Source: an uncultured Alphaproteobacteria bacterium (GTDB lineage: Bacteria > Pseudomonadota > Alphaproteobacteria > CAAHEQ01 > UBA3637). Taken from it: DNA of 64,000 bases. A model generated the notes under the pieces. It was given only the letters and a program-made list of their open reading frames with translations, did not search any database and was not told the DNA's origin. Of this stretch, positions 52,521 to 61,762 are shown in pieces; position 1 is the stretch's first letter, and every line of letters starts with the position of its first letter. Location: the NCBI GenBank assembly GCA_944392795.1, contig CALXXX010000027.1, positions 1 through 64,000 of the forward strand, in the 5' to 3' direction. The translations under genes and the position numbers were made by a program.

Positions 52521-53596
52521 GATTCCCGCCTTTCAAAATCAATACGCGGATCAATCAAGCGGTATGTTAAATCGCTGATAAGATTCAGAACAAGTCCTAA
52601 TAAAGCAAACAAATAAAGTGTTCCAAAAATAACCGGATAATCTCGGTTCATAACAGCTTCAAAACCTAACAAGCCCAAACCATCCAAAGAAAAAATAACC
52701 TCTATCAAAACAGAACCCGTAAATAATAAAGCCACTAATGTAGCCGGAAAACCTGCGGTAACAATCAACATTGCATTTCGAAAAATGTGTCCATATAAAA
52801 CACGATGTTCCCCAGCACCTTTGGCCCGTGCCGTTAGAACATAATTTTTACTCATTTCATCTAAAAAAGCATTCTTTGTGAGCATGGTTAAGCTTGCAAA
52901 ACCGCCTATAACCATTGCAGTCACAGGAAGAACCATATGCCATAAATAATCTAATATTTTTCCGCCTAAAGATAAACTATCCCAGTTATCTGATACTAAT
53001 CCTCGTAAAGGGAACCAACCTAAGTCTCCAGCAAAAAATATCACCAAAACAATTGCAAATAAAAATGATGGGATTGCATAACCGATAATAATGATAAAAC
53101 TACTTATAACATCAAAACGTGTCCCATCTTTAACCGCTTTTCGAATGCCTAAAGGAATTGAAATCCCATAAATTAACAAAGTCGTCCACAACCCAAGTGA
53201 GATAGAAACAGGCATCTTTTCTAAAATTAAATCTGTCACTTTTTGATCTCGATAGAAACTTTTCCCAAAATCAAACAACAGATATTTTTTCATCATCAAG
53301 CCAAAACGAGTGAAAAGAGGCTTATCAAAGCCGTATTCTTGAGATAGTTCAGCAATAAGTTCTTCTCGAACGCCTTGAGCCCCTTGATATTTTGTATTTG
53401 AAGCTCCTCTTTCGGCTGCTGCCGCGCCGGAACCCGAAAAACGAGCCGTAGCGGCTCCGGGAGCACCTTCTAATTTCATCATCATCTGCTCTACAGGTCC
53501 GCCCGGAGCAAGTTGCACAAACACAAAATTCAGCGCCATTATGCCAAATAGTGTCAGCGGAATTAACAATAACCGTTTTAATAAATATCGCTTCAT
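52517..53596 (-). CDS. yejB: ABC transporter permease YejB
   Basis: 359 residues from the ATG at 53596, which overlaps the yejA stop (ATGA). The N-terminal helix YLLKRLLLIPLTLFGIMALNF, the VQLAPGGPVEQMM motif, and the GAGEHRVLYGHIFRNAMLIV EAA loop are typical of Dpp/Opp-type B permeases; the RFSGSGAAAAERG insert belongs to YejB. Pairs with the YejE half of the fusion. Confidence 0.94.
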   Translation of the reverse strand: MKRYLLKRLLLIPLTLFGIMALNFVFVQLAPGGPVEQMMMKLEGAPGAATARFSGSGAAAAERGASNTKYQGAQGVREELIAELSQEYGFDKPLFTRFGLMMKKYLLFDFGKSFYRDQKVTDLILEKMPVSISLGLWTTLLIYGISIPLGIRKAVKDGTRFDVISSFIIIIGYAIPSFLFAIVLVIFFAGDLGWFPLRGLVSDNWDSLSLGGKILDYLWHMVLPVTAMVIGGFASLTMLTKNAFLDEMSKNYVLTARAKGAGEHRVLYGHIFRNAMLIVTAGFPATLVALLFTGSVLIEVIFSLDGLGLLGFEAVMNRDYPVIFGTLYLFALLGLVLNLISDLTYRLIDPRIDFERRES

Positions 53597-55356
53597 TTTA
53601 TCCACCATGTCATTGGACTAATCCCTTTTATTGGCTCACTTTCCGGCATACCGAATTTATCCCAATAAGCAAATCGTGAAACAGAACTAAACCAATGAGG
53701 AACAACATAAAAACCATGCAACAAAACTCTATCCAATGCCCGCACGGCGGTTTCTAATTCTTCTCGTGTATCAGCACCGATTACTTCTTCAATTAAAGCA
53801 TCTACAAGCGGATCTTTAATCCCAGCAAAATTATAACTACCCGGTTGATCGGCCGAAGCCGAACCCCAAAAATAACGTTGCTCGTTTCCTGGGCTTAATG
53901 ATTGCCCCCAAACCATAACAAACATATCAAAATCAAAATGATCCAAGCGATTCTTATATTGCAATACATCCATCACGCGTACTTGCACATTCATACCAAG
54001 CTTCTTTAAATTACGAACATAAGGTAAAACGATTCGTTCCCATGCTGGCGCTCCGGAGCTATCCAACAAAATTTCAAAACGAAATTCCTCTCCTTTATCA
54101 TTCATCAAACGACCTTTTTGAACAGTCCAACCAGCTTCCTTCAAAAGATCAAGAGCTTGCATCAGTTGTGGTCGAATATTGCTGTCCTGAACGACAGGAA
54201 AAATGATTTCTTTTGTTAAAATCTCATTCGGAGCACCTAATTTTTCTAAAAGCTTTTTTTCTTCTCCTACCGGCAATCCCTTTGCTGCCATGCTTGAATT
54301 ATCAAAATAACTGGTTGTTCGCTGATACATTCCATAAAACAGATTTTTGTTTGACCAATCAAAATCAAAAGCTAATCCTAAGGCTTCTCGAACACGTTTA
54401 TCGGCAAATAATGGTCGCCGTGTATTCATCACAAATCCTTGCATGCCGCTTGGTAAGCCATGGTGCCATTCTCGAAGAATAACATGTCCTTTTTTCACAG
54501 CATCAAAATCATATGCCGTTGCCCATTTTTTAGCCTCATTTTCAAGTCGAATATCATAGGCTCCAGCTTTAAAAGCTTCTAAAGCCACTGTCGTGTCTCG
54601 ATAAATATCATAACGAATTTGATCAAAATTATACTGTCCTTTATTAACCGGCAAGTCTTTTCCCCAATAATCCAACCGTCGCTCATAAAGAACATAACGG
54701 CCCGCTTCAAAAGCTTTAACACGATAAGGACCAGTTCCAATGGGAGGAACAAGAGTTGTCGCCGTAAAGTCCTTCCCTTCCCAATCTTTTTGACTTAAAA
54801 CTGGCATTTGACCTAAAATTAACGGAAGCTCTCTATTGCCCTTTTCTTTAAATTCAAAAACAACACGCTGGGTTCCTTCTTGCCTTACTCGAAGAACATC
54901 ACCAAAATAATAACGATATTGAGGAACTCCTTTCTCCCGCAACGTATTAAAAGTAAAAATAACATCTGCCGGCGTCACGGGTTGACCATCCGAAAAACGA
55001 GCCAACGGATTCAAATCAAATGCAACCCAAGAACGATCCGGTGCTAACTCTATTTTTTCCGCTATCAATCCATACTCCGAAAACGGCTCATCTAAGCTTT
55101 CAACCATCAATGTATCAAAAAGCAATCCAATACCCGGAGCCGCTGTTCCCTTAACAGAAAAAGGATTAAAAGTATCAAATGCACCAAAAGAAGCTTGACG
55201 TAAAACCCCACCTTTAGGTGCATCGGGATTAACATAATCAAAATGTGTAAACTCTGCGGTATACTTAGGCAATCCATGCATTGCTAATGCATGAACACGC
55301 TCTGCCATGGTCGGAAGACTGAAAAAACAAAAAATAAAAACCCATATCCACTTCAT
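53593..55356 (-). CDS. yejA: ABC transporter substrate-binding protein YejA
   Basis: 587 residues, SBP_bac_5 family. A signal peptide (WIWVFIFCFFSLPTMA) precedes HALAMHGLPKYTAEFTHFDY and NPDAPKGGVLRQASFGAFDT, the YejA opening. Late segments GSASADQPGSYNFAGI and VVPHWFSSVSRFAYW are also conserved. Periplasmic peptide binding, feeding YejB and YejEF. Its ATG overlaps the upstream membrane protein gene. Confidence 0.94.
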   Translation of the reverse strand: MKWIWVFIFCFFSLPTMAERVHALAMHGLPKYTAEFTHFDYVNPDAPKGGVLRQASFGAFDTFNPFSVKGTAAPGIGLLFDTLMVESLDEPFSEYGLIAEKIELAPDRSWVAFDLNPLARFSDGQPVTPADVIFTFNTLREKGVPQYRYYFGDVLRVRQEGTQRVVFEFKEKGNRELPLILGQMPVLSQKDWEGKDFTATTLVPPIGTGPYRVKAFEAGRYVLYERRLDYWGKDLPVNKGQYNFDQIRYDIYRDTTVALEAFKAGAYDIRLENEAKKWATAYDFDAVKKGHVILREWHHGLPSGMQGFVMNTRRPLFADKRVREALGLAFDFDWSNKNLFYGMYQRTTSYFDNSSMAAKGLPVGEEKKLLEKLGAPNEILTKEIIFPVVQDSNIRPQLMQALDLLKEAGWTVQKGRLMNDKGEEFRFEILLDSSGAPAWERIVLPYVRNLKKLGMNVQVRVMDVLQYKNRLDHFDFDMFVMVWGQSLSPGNEQRYFWGSASADQPGSYNFAGIKDPLVDALIEEVIGADTREELETAVRALDRVLLHGFYVVPHWFSSVSRFAYWDKFGMPESEPIKGISPMTWWIK

Positions 55357-55805
55357 GGTTTATCTTTATCCACAAAGTGCAAGTCAACATCATCCGGAAG
55401 TTCTAAATCTTTATATTTCGAAATGGGTTCATTTTTAGAAATATTTATAACAGAAGAAGGCTCTTCAAATGGTAATTCATAAGTGTCCGTGTCCCGCAAT
55501 TCATCTTGCAATTGCTGTCCAATCATAGCATGGACCCTTTCTTCATATGAAACAAACTCTTTTTTCAAAGAAGCAATCCAATCCTTAAATATCAGGCGAT
55601 TTTTTTGCTGCTCCATTGAGATATAAACGAACATCCCACCTAGCAGAATTAACAAAAAAGGCAAAAAAACACCCATAAGCAACAAAAACCATTCCATGGG
55701 GGGACGAGCCCAAAAACCTATTTTACTAAAATAAGAAATAACAGCCATAAGCCATACTAATGCAATGGAGACACATAAACTGATAAATCCAATCAGAGCT
55801 ATCAT
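55353..55805 (-). CDS. two-helix membrane protein in yej operon, unknown
   Basis: 150 residues. Two N-terminal transmembrane helices (LIGFISLCVSIALVWLMAVI and WFLLLMGVFLPFLLILLGGM) are followed by a cytoplasmic-type helical and acidic tail. TGAGGAAAA precedes the ATG and the stop overlaps yejA by 4 bp, so it is cotranscribed. Not a usual yej component; no family recognised. Confidence 0.65.
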   Translation of the reverse strand: MIALIGFISLCVSIALVWLMAVISYFSKIGFWARPPMEWFLLLMGVFLPFLLILLGGMFVYISMEQQKNRLIFKDWIASLKKEFVSYEERVHAMIGQQLQDELRDTDTYELPFEEPSSVINISKNEPISKYKDLELPDDVDLHFVDKDKP

Positions 55806-55811
55806 TTTTCC

Positions 55812-55931
55812 TCACATATAAGATGCAATCAAGAACAATAATACAAAAATTGCAGCTAAAACTATTAAAAATCGAATAAACATTTTAGAGCCTTTCACAA
55901 ATGTGTCATCTTTATTTGCTGGACTTTTCAT
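55812..55931 (-). CDS. 39-residue single-helix membrane protein
   Basis: A short frame from the ATG at 55931 to TGA: MKSPANKDDTF, then a single transmembrane helix (FIRFLIVLAAIFVLLFLIA). It ends 6 bp before the next gene's ATG and supplies part of its ribosome site, the layout of the first gene of an operon. Against it, no Shine-Dalgarno sequence precedes its own ATG. Confidence 0.45.
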   Translation of the reverse strand: MKSPANKDDTFVKGSKMFIRFLIVLAAIFVLLFLIASYM

Positions 55932-55979
55932 AAAATATCATATATTTTTTAAAAAAACAGTAAAAAAAGGATAAATACG

Positions 55980-56927
55980 ATGAAAACTTTGGAATTTGAA
56001 AAAAATATCCGCGAAGTTGAAGAAAAAATTGAAGGATTACGTCATTTAGCGCCGACAGACGAAATGAATATTGTCGATGAAATCAAACGCTTGGAAGCAA
56101 AACTAAAAAAGCAAATGGAAACTGTTTACAAGAAACTAACACCATGGCAAAAAACACAAGTAGCTCGTCATGAAGACAGACCCCATGCTTTAGATTACAT
56201 CAAAACATTAATAACCGATTGGACGCCTTTACGCGGAGATCGTTGCTTTGGAGACGATGAAGCAATAGTTGGCGGGATCGGACGTTTCAACGGTCGGACG
56301 GTTATGGTTATCGGACAAGAAAAAGGACATGATACACAAAGCCGATTAAAACATAATTTTGGCATGGCTAAACCGGAAGGATATCGTAAGGCTATTCGTT
56401 TAATGCAACTAGCTGACCACTTTGGAATTCCTGTCCTGACTTTCGTAGATACAGCTGGAGCTTTCCCTGGTTTAGAGGGAGAAGAACGTGGTCAAGCAGA
56501 AGCGATTGCTAAAGCAATGGATGTTTCTTTAGGCCTAACAGTCCCTATTATCGCGACGGTTATTGGAGAAGGCGGTTCCGGTGGTGCTATTGCCATTGCA
56601 ACTGCAAATACTGTTCTTATGTTAGAAAATGCTATCTATTCTGTTATCTCTCCGGAAGGATGCGCTTCCATTTTATGGAAAGATTCAGCTAAAGCTCCTA
56701 TTGCAGCCGAAACTTTACATTTAACTGCGCAAGATTTGCTGAAGTTAAAAGTCATCGATGAAATTATCGAAGAACCATTAGGCGGTGCGCATCGAGAACC
56801 TAAAGAGGCAATAGAAGCTGTCGGACGAACAATTGACAGATACTTATCAACTTTTGACAATATGCCGCCCGAGATTATCAAAAAGCAACGTCAGGATAAA
56901 TTTATGGGAATGACTCGACTAGACTAG
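55980..56927 (+). CDS. accA: acetyl-CoA carboxylase carboxyltransferase alpha
   Basis: 315 residues. The opening LEFEKNIREVEEKIEGL, the TPWQKTQVARHEDRPHALDY segment, and GEGGSGGAIAIATANTVLMLE are the AccA signature. With AccD it moves carboxyl from biotin to acetyl-CoA for fatty acid synthesis. accD is not in the window. Stands alone on the plus strand. Confidence 0.97.
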   Translation: MKTLEFEKNIREVEEKIEGLRHLAPTDEMNIVDEIKRLEAKLKKQMETVYKKLTPWQKTQVARHEDRPHALDYIKTLITDWTPLRGDRCFGDDEAIVGGIGRFNGRTVMVIGQEKGHDTQSRLKHNFGMAKPEGYRKAIRLMQLADHFGIPVLTFVDTAGAFPGLEGEERGQAEAIAKAMDVSLGLTVPIIATVIGEGGSGGAIAIATANTVLMLENAIYSVISPEGCASILWKDSAKAPIAAETLHLTAQDLLKLKVIDEIIEEPLGGAHREPKEAIEAVGRTIDRYLSTFDNMPPEIIKKQRQDKFMGMTRLD

Positions 56928-56978
56928 TTCTTTTTTCTGCGCCCAATAACCATAAAGTAAATGAAATTGAGTTTCCTT

Positions 56979-57069
56979 TGGCGGAGAGGGGGAGATTCGA
57001 ACTCCCGGTGCCGACAAGCAGCACAACAGATTTCGAGTCTGCCGCATTCGACCACTCTGCCACCTCTCC
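56979..57069 (-). tRNA. tRNA-Ser(CGA)
   Basis: 91 bases on the minus strand: acceptor GGAGAGG/CCTCTCC, D arm GCAGAGTGGTCGAATGC, anticodon arm GACTCGAAATC (anticodon CGA), a long variable arm typical of class II tRNAs, T arm GGGAG-TTCGAAT-CTCCC, and encoded CCA. Confidence 0.94.
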
Positions 57070-57131
57070 ATAAAAAAGGCTTTAAAAGCTCCTTTAAAGG
57101 TTCTTCCTTATAGCTTTTTTTTCTCTAAAAG

Positions 57132-58742
57132 TCAATTGCTTCTTTCATATCGCAGTAACATACCTCCATCCGGTAATCCTGCTGCTTGCAAAGTTAACAA
57201 GCTTTTATCCGGTAATTGAATTGTCAACTCACCTTCCCGACTTTCCATGACCGCTAAAATTTTCTGCTTTAATAACATCCAAACATCATCACTTTGAGCT
57301 AATAAATTTCTTTGACTCTCCAAAACATCTAAAATCAGAGGTTCGCTTGCCATAAAATCTGAATTAGGCTCAAATAAAACTGCATATGCCGTATTATATA
57401 AACGAAGCCGACCGGCGGCGTTAAAAACGATCATAGCCTCTGGTAAATGGTTAATAATGGACTTTTGAATCTCTATCTGCTCATTAAAAGAGCGCTCTAG
57501 AGAAATCCGATCCGTCACATCCTCAAAAGTCATAACCATTCCGCCTAATGGATAAGGGCTCATCAATCTTTTCAAAATTTTACCATCTGGCAAATGAAGA
57601 ATATTCTCAGTCGGTTGTGTAACCGTCTGAAAAAGCTGTAACTCATGGTGCTTATATTGCAAAAAATGAGCTTCTTCCGGCAACAACCTCTTTTCCCGAA
57701 GCTTATCTAAAACACCCGCCAAAGATGGATGACGACTTAACCAATCTTCATCCAATCGCCAAATCCCTGCAAAAGCTTTATTAAAAAACTGCAAATAACC
57801 GTTTACATCAAAAATCGCAATACCGGAAGCCAGCGAACCTAATACTTGATATTGTGCTTTCAAATAACTGTCTAATCTTTGACGAAATGTTTCTTCTCCC
57901 TGAACCGACTGCATAAAACCAATTGTATAACGCTCTTCTCCGGGCTTATCTCGATAAAGAGGAACTTCCGTAATATCAACGGCTTGTGTATGTCCATCAA
58001 GAAGAATATGTCCACGATCTATTTTTGTTTCTCCGGAACTTTTCGCTGAAATAGCTAATATTTTTGGGCTCATTCCAACAGGAGAATCATAACTTAACTC
58101 AACATGATGCTTCAGAACTTCTTGCCGATTTTGCCCTCCAACCTGTCGAACATAAGCTGTATTGCAATATGCAAGCGTTAAATCCTGATTACGAAACCAC
58201 AACGGAAAAGGCAAACCATCTAAGGCTTCACAGAAAACAGCATCTCGACCTTCCAACCCTTTCAATCTTTTTTCCAGCATTTCAAGAGGAGCAGCAACAT
58301 CCGTTTCATTTTGAAACCATAATATATCTCCGAATAATTCTCCTTCTAAACTTTCCGCACGCACACCAATAACATTTAAACGAAAAGCATCATTTTTATC
58401 TCGAATAACAAGCCGAAACTCTTTTCCACTTTGACGTAATCTTTCAACAGATTTTCTTAACAAAGATGCACTTGAAGATGATAAACGATTTAAAACATCA
58501 CAAAATTTAGGTTCCGCTTCAAATAAGCCTAGTAAAACGGCTAAACGACGAGAACAAATTTCACCCTCTGATGAAAAACAAAACCATCCGTCCGGAGCAC
58601 TTGACAACCATTCATTAACCTCTGACAATTTTTGTTTATATTGACGCTTTTTGCGGCGAGCGTTTAACAACATAAAAAAAAGCAAAATAAAAGCAGATCC
58701 TTCTACTAATAAAAAAACCGCTCTAACCCAAGCCGTCATCAT
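57132..58742 (-). CDS. membrane PAS-repeat sensor protein without kinase
   Basis: 536 residues. One transmembrane helix (VFLLVEGSAFILLFFMLL) is followed by about four PAS-like modules (near 45-150, 165-280, 300-410, 425-530; e.g. ALDGLPFPLWFRNQDL, VLGSLASGIAIFDVNGYLQF, HLPEAMIVFNAAGRLRLYN). Homologues of this layout normally continue into a DHp and HATPase domain; here the protein stops right after the last PAS (GGMLLRYERSN) and no kinase sequence follows before the tRNA. Either a true kinase-less partner or a truncation. The start overlaps the comM stop. Confidence 0.82.
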   Translation of the reverse strand: MMTAWVRAVFLLVEGSAFILLFFMLLNARRKKRQYKQKLSEVNEWLSSAPDGWFCFSSEGEICSRRLAVLLGLFEAEPKFCDVLNRLSSSSASLLRKSVERLRQSGKEFRLVIRDKNDAFRLNVIGVRAESLEGELFGDILWFQNETDVAAPLEMLEKRLKGLEGRDAVFCEALDGLPFPLWFRNQDLTLAYCNTAYVRQVGGQNRQEVLKHHVELSYDSPVGMSPKILAISAKSSGETKIDRGHILLDGHTQAVDITEVPLYRDKPGEERYTIGFMQSVQGEETFRQRLDSYLKAQYQVLGSLASGIAIFDVNGYLQFFNKAFAGIWRLDEDWLSRHPSLAGVLDKLREKRLLPEEAHFLQYKHHELQLFQTVTQPTENILHLPDGKILKRLMSPYPLGGMVMTFEDVTDRISLERSFNEQIEIQKSIINHLPEAMIVFNAAGRLRLYNTAYAVLFEPNSDFMASEPLILDVLESQRNLLAQSDDVWMLLKQKILAVMESREGELTIQLPDKSLLTLQAAGLPDGGMLLRYERSN

Positions 58743-60253
58743 CCATTACTCCGATGTAAAATACGCCGAAAAGATAGCGCCTCTCTTAAATGAGCTGCTA
58801 AAATACGTTCTTCTCCAGCTAAATCTGCTATTGTCCGGGCAACACGTAAAATACGATGATATCCTCGAGCCGAAAGTGTTAATTGTTCGACTGCTCGATG
58901 CATTAAATCTATTCCTGCTTGATCTAATTCTGTTATCGCTTCTAAAATCTCGCCATCTGCCTCAGCGTTCCGCCTTATAGAGGTGTCACGAAAACGATTT
59001 TCTTGTATTTCAACAGCTTTTAAAACACGCTTTGCTATCTCTGAGGAAGGTTCTCCTTCCGGTAAATGAGTCAGCTCATATGGTAATACTGCTGGGACTT
59101 CTACATGCAAATCTATTCTGTCCAGCAAAGGTCCAGAAATTTTAGATTGATACTCCTCCGCACATAAAGGTGCCCGTTTACACTCATGTCCCTTAACCCC
59201 TAAATAGCCACATCGACAAGGATTCATCGCTGCGACCAATTGAAACCGAGCCGGATAAGTGACATGACCATTGACACGCGCAACAGAGACACTTCCCGTT
59301 TCCAAAGGTTGTCGAAGAGCTTCTAATGCTTGTCTAGAAAATTCAGGAAGTTCATCCAAAAATAAAACACCATGATGCGCTAAAGAAATCTCTCCCGGCT
59401 TGGTCTTCAAGCCTCCTCCGACTAAAGCCGGCATAGATGCAGAATGATGCGGCGCTCGAAAGGGGCGCGTCATAACCAAAGAGCTATCCTTTAAAAGCCC
59501 TGCAACCGAATGAATCGTTGACACTTCCAACATCTCCTTACTCGTCATCGGAGGTAAAATTCCGGGAAGACGCGCAGCCAACATGGATTTACCGGAACCG
59601 GGAGGACCAATCATCAATAAATTATGTCCTCCAGCCGCTGCAATTTCTAATGCTCTTTTAGCATTCTCTTGACCTTTTACATCTTTCATATCTAAAAATT
59701 TTACTTGAGACGGTGGCGCTTGCGGTGAAGGACTTTCTAATAATTGAATTCCCTTAAAATGATTAATAACCTCTATCAAAGTCCCCGCTGGTAAAATGTC
59801 AGAATTTCCAGACCATAAAGCTTCAGCACCTTGTTCCTTCGGACAAATCAACCCCAGCTCATAACGTGTAGCGGCCAAAGCCGCCGGTAAAATACCAGAA
59901 ACAGAAGCAATACGTGCATCTAACCCCAACTCCCCCATCATCAAGTAATGTGATAATTGCTCTGTCGGAAGAATATCCATGGCGCACAACAAACCAATGG
60001 CAATAGGCAAATCAAAATGAGATCCCTCTTTTATAACATCAGCAGGAGCTAAATTGACAACAATCCGTTTTGAAGGGAAAGCTAACCCCAAAGAATGTAA
60101 GGCACCACGAACACGTTCAGAACTTTCAGCAACAGCTTTATCAGCCAAACCAACGATTTTAAAAGCAGGAAGACCTGAGGAAATTTGGACTTCCACCGTT
60201 ATCTGAAGAGTATCTATTCCCCTAAAGGTGACGGTTGGTATCCGTGAAAGCAT
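58739..60253 (-). CDS. comM: ComM/YifB-type Mg-chelatase-like AAA+ ATPase
   Basis: 504 residues. The N-terminal ChlI-like domain (SSERVRGALHSLGLAFPSKR) is followed by Walker A GPPGSGKSMLAARLPGILPP, Walker B GVLFLDELPEF and arginine-finger region ATMNPC-type AMNPCRCGYLG with a Zn-like cysteine set, then the C-terminal Mg_chelatase_C domain. ComM is a branch-migration helicase promoting integration of foreign DNA during natural transformation. It starts 3 bp after the upstream gene with GGTAGGAG. Confidence 0.95.
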   Translation of the reverse strand: MLSRIPTVTFRGIDTLQITVEVQISSGLPAFKIVGLADKAVAESSERVRGALHSLGLAFPSKRIVVNLAPADVIKEGSHFDLPIAIGLLCAMDILPTEQLSHYLMMGELGLDARIASVSGILPAALAATRYELGLICPKEQGAEALWSGNSDILPAGTLIEVINHFKGIQLLESPSPQAPPSQVKFLDMKDVKGQENAKRALEIAAAGGHNLLMIGPPGSGKSMLAARLPGILPPMTSKEMLEVSTIHSVAGLLKDSSLVMTRPFRAPHHSASMPALVGGGLKTKPGEISLAHHGVLFLDELPEFSRQALEALRQPLETGSVSVARVNGHVTYPARFQLVAAMNPCRCGYLGVKGHECKRAPLCAEEYQSKISGPLLDRIDLHVEVPAVLPYELTHLPEGEPSSEIAKRVLKAVEIQENRFRDTSIRRNAEADGEILEAITELDQAGIDLMHRAVEQLTLSARGYHRILRVARTIADLAGEERILAAHLREALSFRRILHRSNG

Positions 60254-60256
60254 CTC

Positions 60257-61003
60257 CTACCACCGAGGAATGGTGTTATCATTTCTCCATTGTCCGGCAG
60301 GATAAGCCGTTTCAGAAAAGACTTCATCTTCCGCCGTAAAACGAGATAAATTATTAGACCGAACATACCCCAATCGTTCATAAGAAGACAAACAAACATC
60401 ATCTGTAGCGGGGCAACGAACAAGGTCACGTTGAATAGGATGTTGCATAATAACAAATGAACCGCTTTGAACCGTATAATCTGCCGGAGTTGAATAAGAA
60501 GATGGTTCTGGATTTCCCATCGGAACAGAAGATGATCCAGCAAAACCGGGTTGAACGACAGGAACCGACGGCAAATAAATATTAGTAGCATATGCTCGTG
60601 GTTCCTCCATATAAGAAGGACGAACATTCATTGCCTGATCTTTTAAAGTCTTTTCTTTATAAGACAGGGCCTTAGAACGATTATAAAAATCGGCCTCTCG
60701 ATTAGCCAGTGTTTTTTCGCGTTCATACAACTCTTGTTGCGCGGAAAGGAGAGCTTTTTCTTTTTCGAACACTTCTTGTTCTTTTCGTTGTAATGCAATA
60801 CTGTTATCTTCATAAGCAGGTGGCTCAAACGCATACGGACTTTGAACCGTTGCTGTATCAACGACCGGCGTTACGTATTGCGGAACTGTTTGTACCTGGT
60901 AATCATACATTGGTTGTGTTCCATAATACGGTGTTTGTTGAGCCGTCGGCTGCATCATGCATCCGCAAAGTGTTAAACAAGAGACAAGCAAAAAGCGTTT
61001 CAT
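60257..61003 (-). CDS. putative lipoprotein with coiled coil, unknown
   Basis: 248 residues. A signal peptide with lipobox LCGC at about 12-15 precedes a Gln/Tyr/Pro-rich segment (YYGTQPMYDYQVQ). A coiled coil spans about 72-125 (RKEQEVFEKEKALLSAQQEL), and the C-terminal part has CPATDDVC. Probably an outer-membrane-anchored structural protein. No known domain. It precedes comM by 3 bp. Confidence 0.7.
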   Translation of the reverse strand: MKRFLLVSCLTLCGCMMQPTAQQTPYYGTQPMYDYQVQTVPQYVTPVVDTATVQSPYAFEPPAYEDNSIALQRKEQEVFEKEKALLSAQQELYEREKTLANREADFYNRSKALSYKEKTLKDQAMNVRPSYMEEPRAYATNIYLPSVPVVQPGFAGSSSVPMGNPEPSSYSTPADYTVQSGSFVIMQHPIQRDLVRCPATDDVCLSSYERLGYVRSNNLSRFTAEDEVFSETAYPAGQWRNDNTIPRW

Positions 61004-61165
61004 TTTAAGACCCCTTTTTTAATTTCGCTGTTTTTACTATAAACAAAAAGGGATAGAAGAACAAGTCTTTTTTAAAAATTTTTTTATTTTTTAAAAAACA
61101 AGGCTTTTCAGCGAGTCGTTTCGAGTCGTTTTTTATTTCAAAAACAAAGAATTATCTCATAAAAA

Positions 61166-61762
61166 TTAACGGTTAAAATTCATGTAATTTTGTTTAAGTT
61201 GATAAAATTGCTGATTTTCTTTAGCTATTTCCAAAGCTATTTCATCCATTTCACGTCGAACATTTTTCAATAAATTATCATTTTTTCCCATTGTTTTAAT
61301 TTTTTTAAGAAAGATTTCGATTTTATTTGGATTATTTAAAATATCCTTCATCAAGCTTTTTTCGGTACTGTCGAGAACTAAATATAAGTTAATTAAAAGC
61401 TGACATGTTGCTTTATCTAATAAAGCCGGAAATTGATCCAATTTTTCCGTTAAAACATCTTTAATTTCTTTACGATCTTGATTTTCCTCAACGGATACCT
61501 CCTGCGGACTTTTTTTCAATGAAGCTATTTTATTTTTCCAAAACTGCAATCGATCCATCGGTGCCATTTTTTTAGCCTGATATTGAGCCTTACGACGATC
61601 TGCATTTAAACAATCGGAACAGCGACGAGGAATGCCAACCAATGCCAAAGGAGTATCAAACAAGCTACAATGCGCCATTTGAGCGTCTTCAAATAAAGTA
61701 TAAACCTTTAAAAAGGGACACGTTTTAGGACAAGGCTCTATTTTATCGAACGACATTAACAT
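61166..61762 (-). CDS. N-terminal cysteine-cluster protein, unknown
   Basis: 198 residues from 61762, or 196 from the second ATG at 61756, which is better spaced from GAAGGG. The N-terminus has CPKTCPF, MAHCSLF and RRCSDCL, six cysteines that could bind Zn or an Fe-S cluster. The rest is Lys-rich helix. It overlaps the ampG 3' end by up to 20 bp. Function not recognised. Confidence 0.65.
   Translation of the reverse strand: MLMSFDKIEPCPKTCPFLKVYTLFEDAQMAHCSLFDTPLALVGIPRRCSDCLNADRRKAQYQAKKMAPMDRLQFWKNKIASLKKSPQEVSVEENQDRKEIKDVLTEKLDQFPALLDKATCQLLINLYLVLDSTEKSLMKDILNNPNKIEIFLKKIKTMGKNDNLLKNVRREMDEIALEIAKENQQFYQLKQNYMNFNR

Noticed and set aside
60214-60627. A 137-codon minus-strand frame across the comM start
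   Set aside because: It overlaps the lipoprotein gene in another frame; composition is erratic and no domain is recognised.
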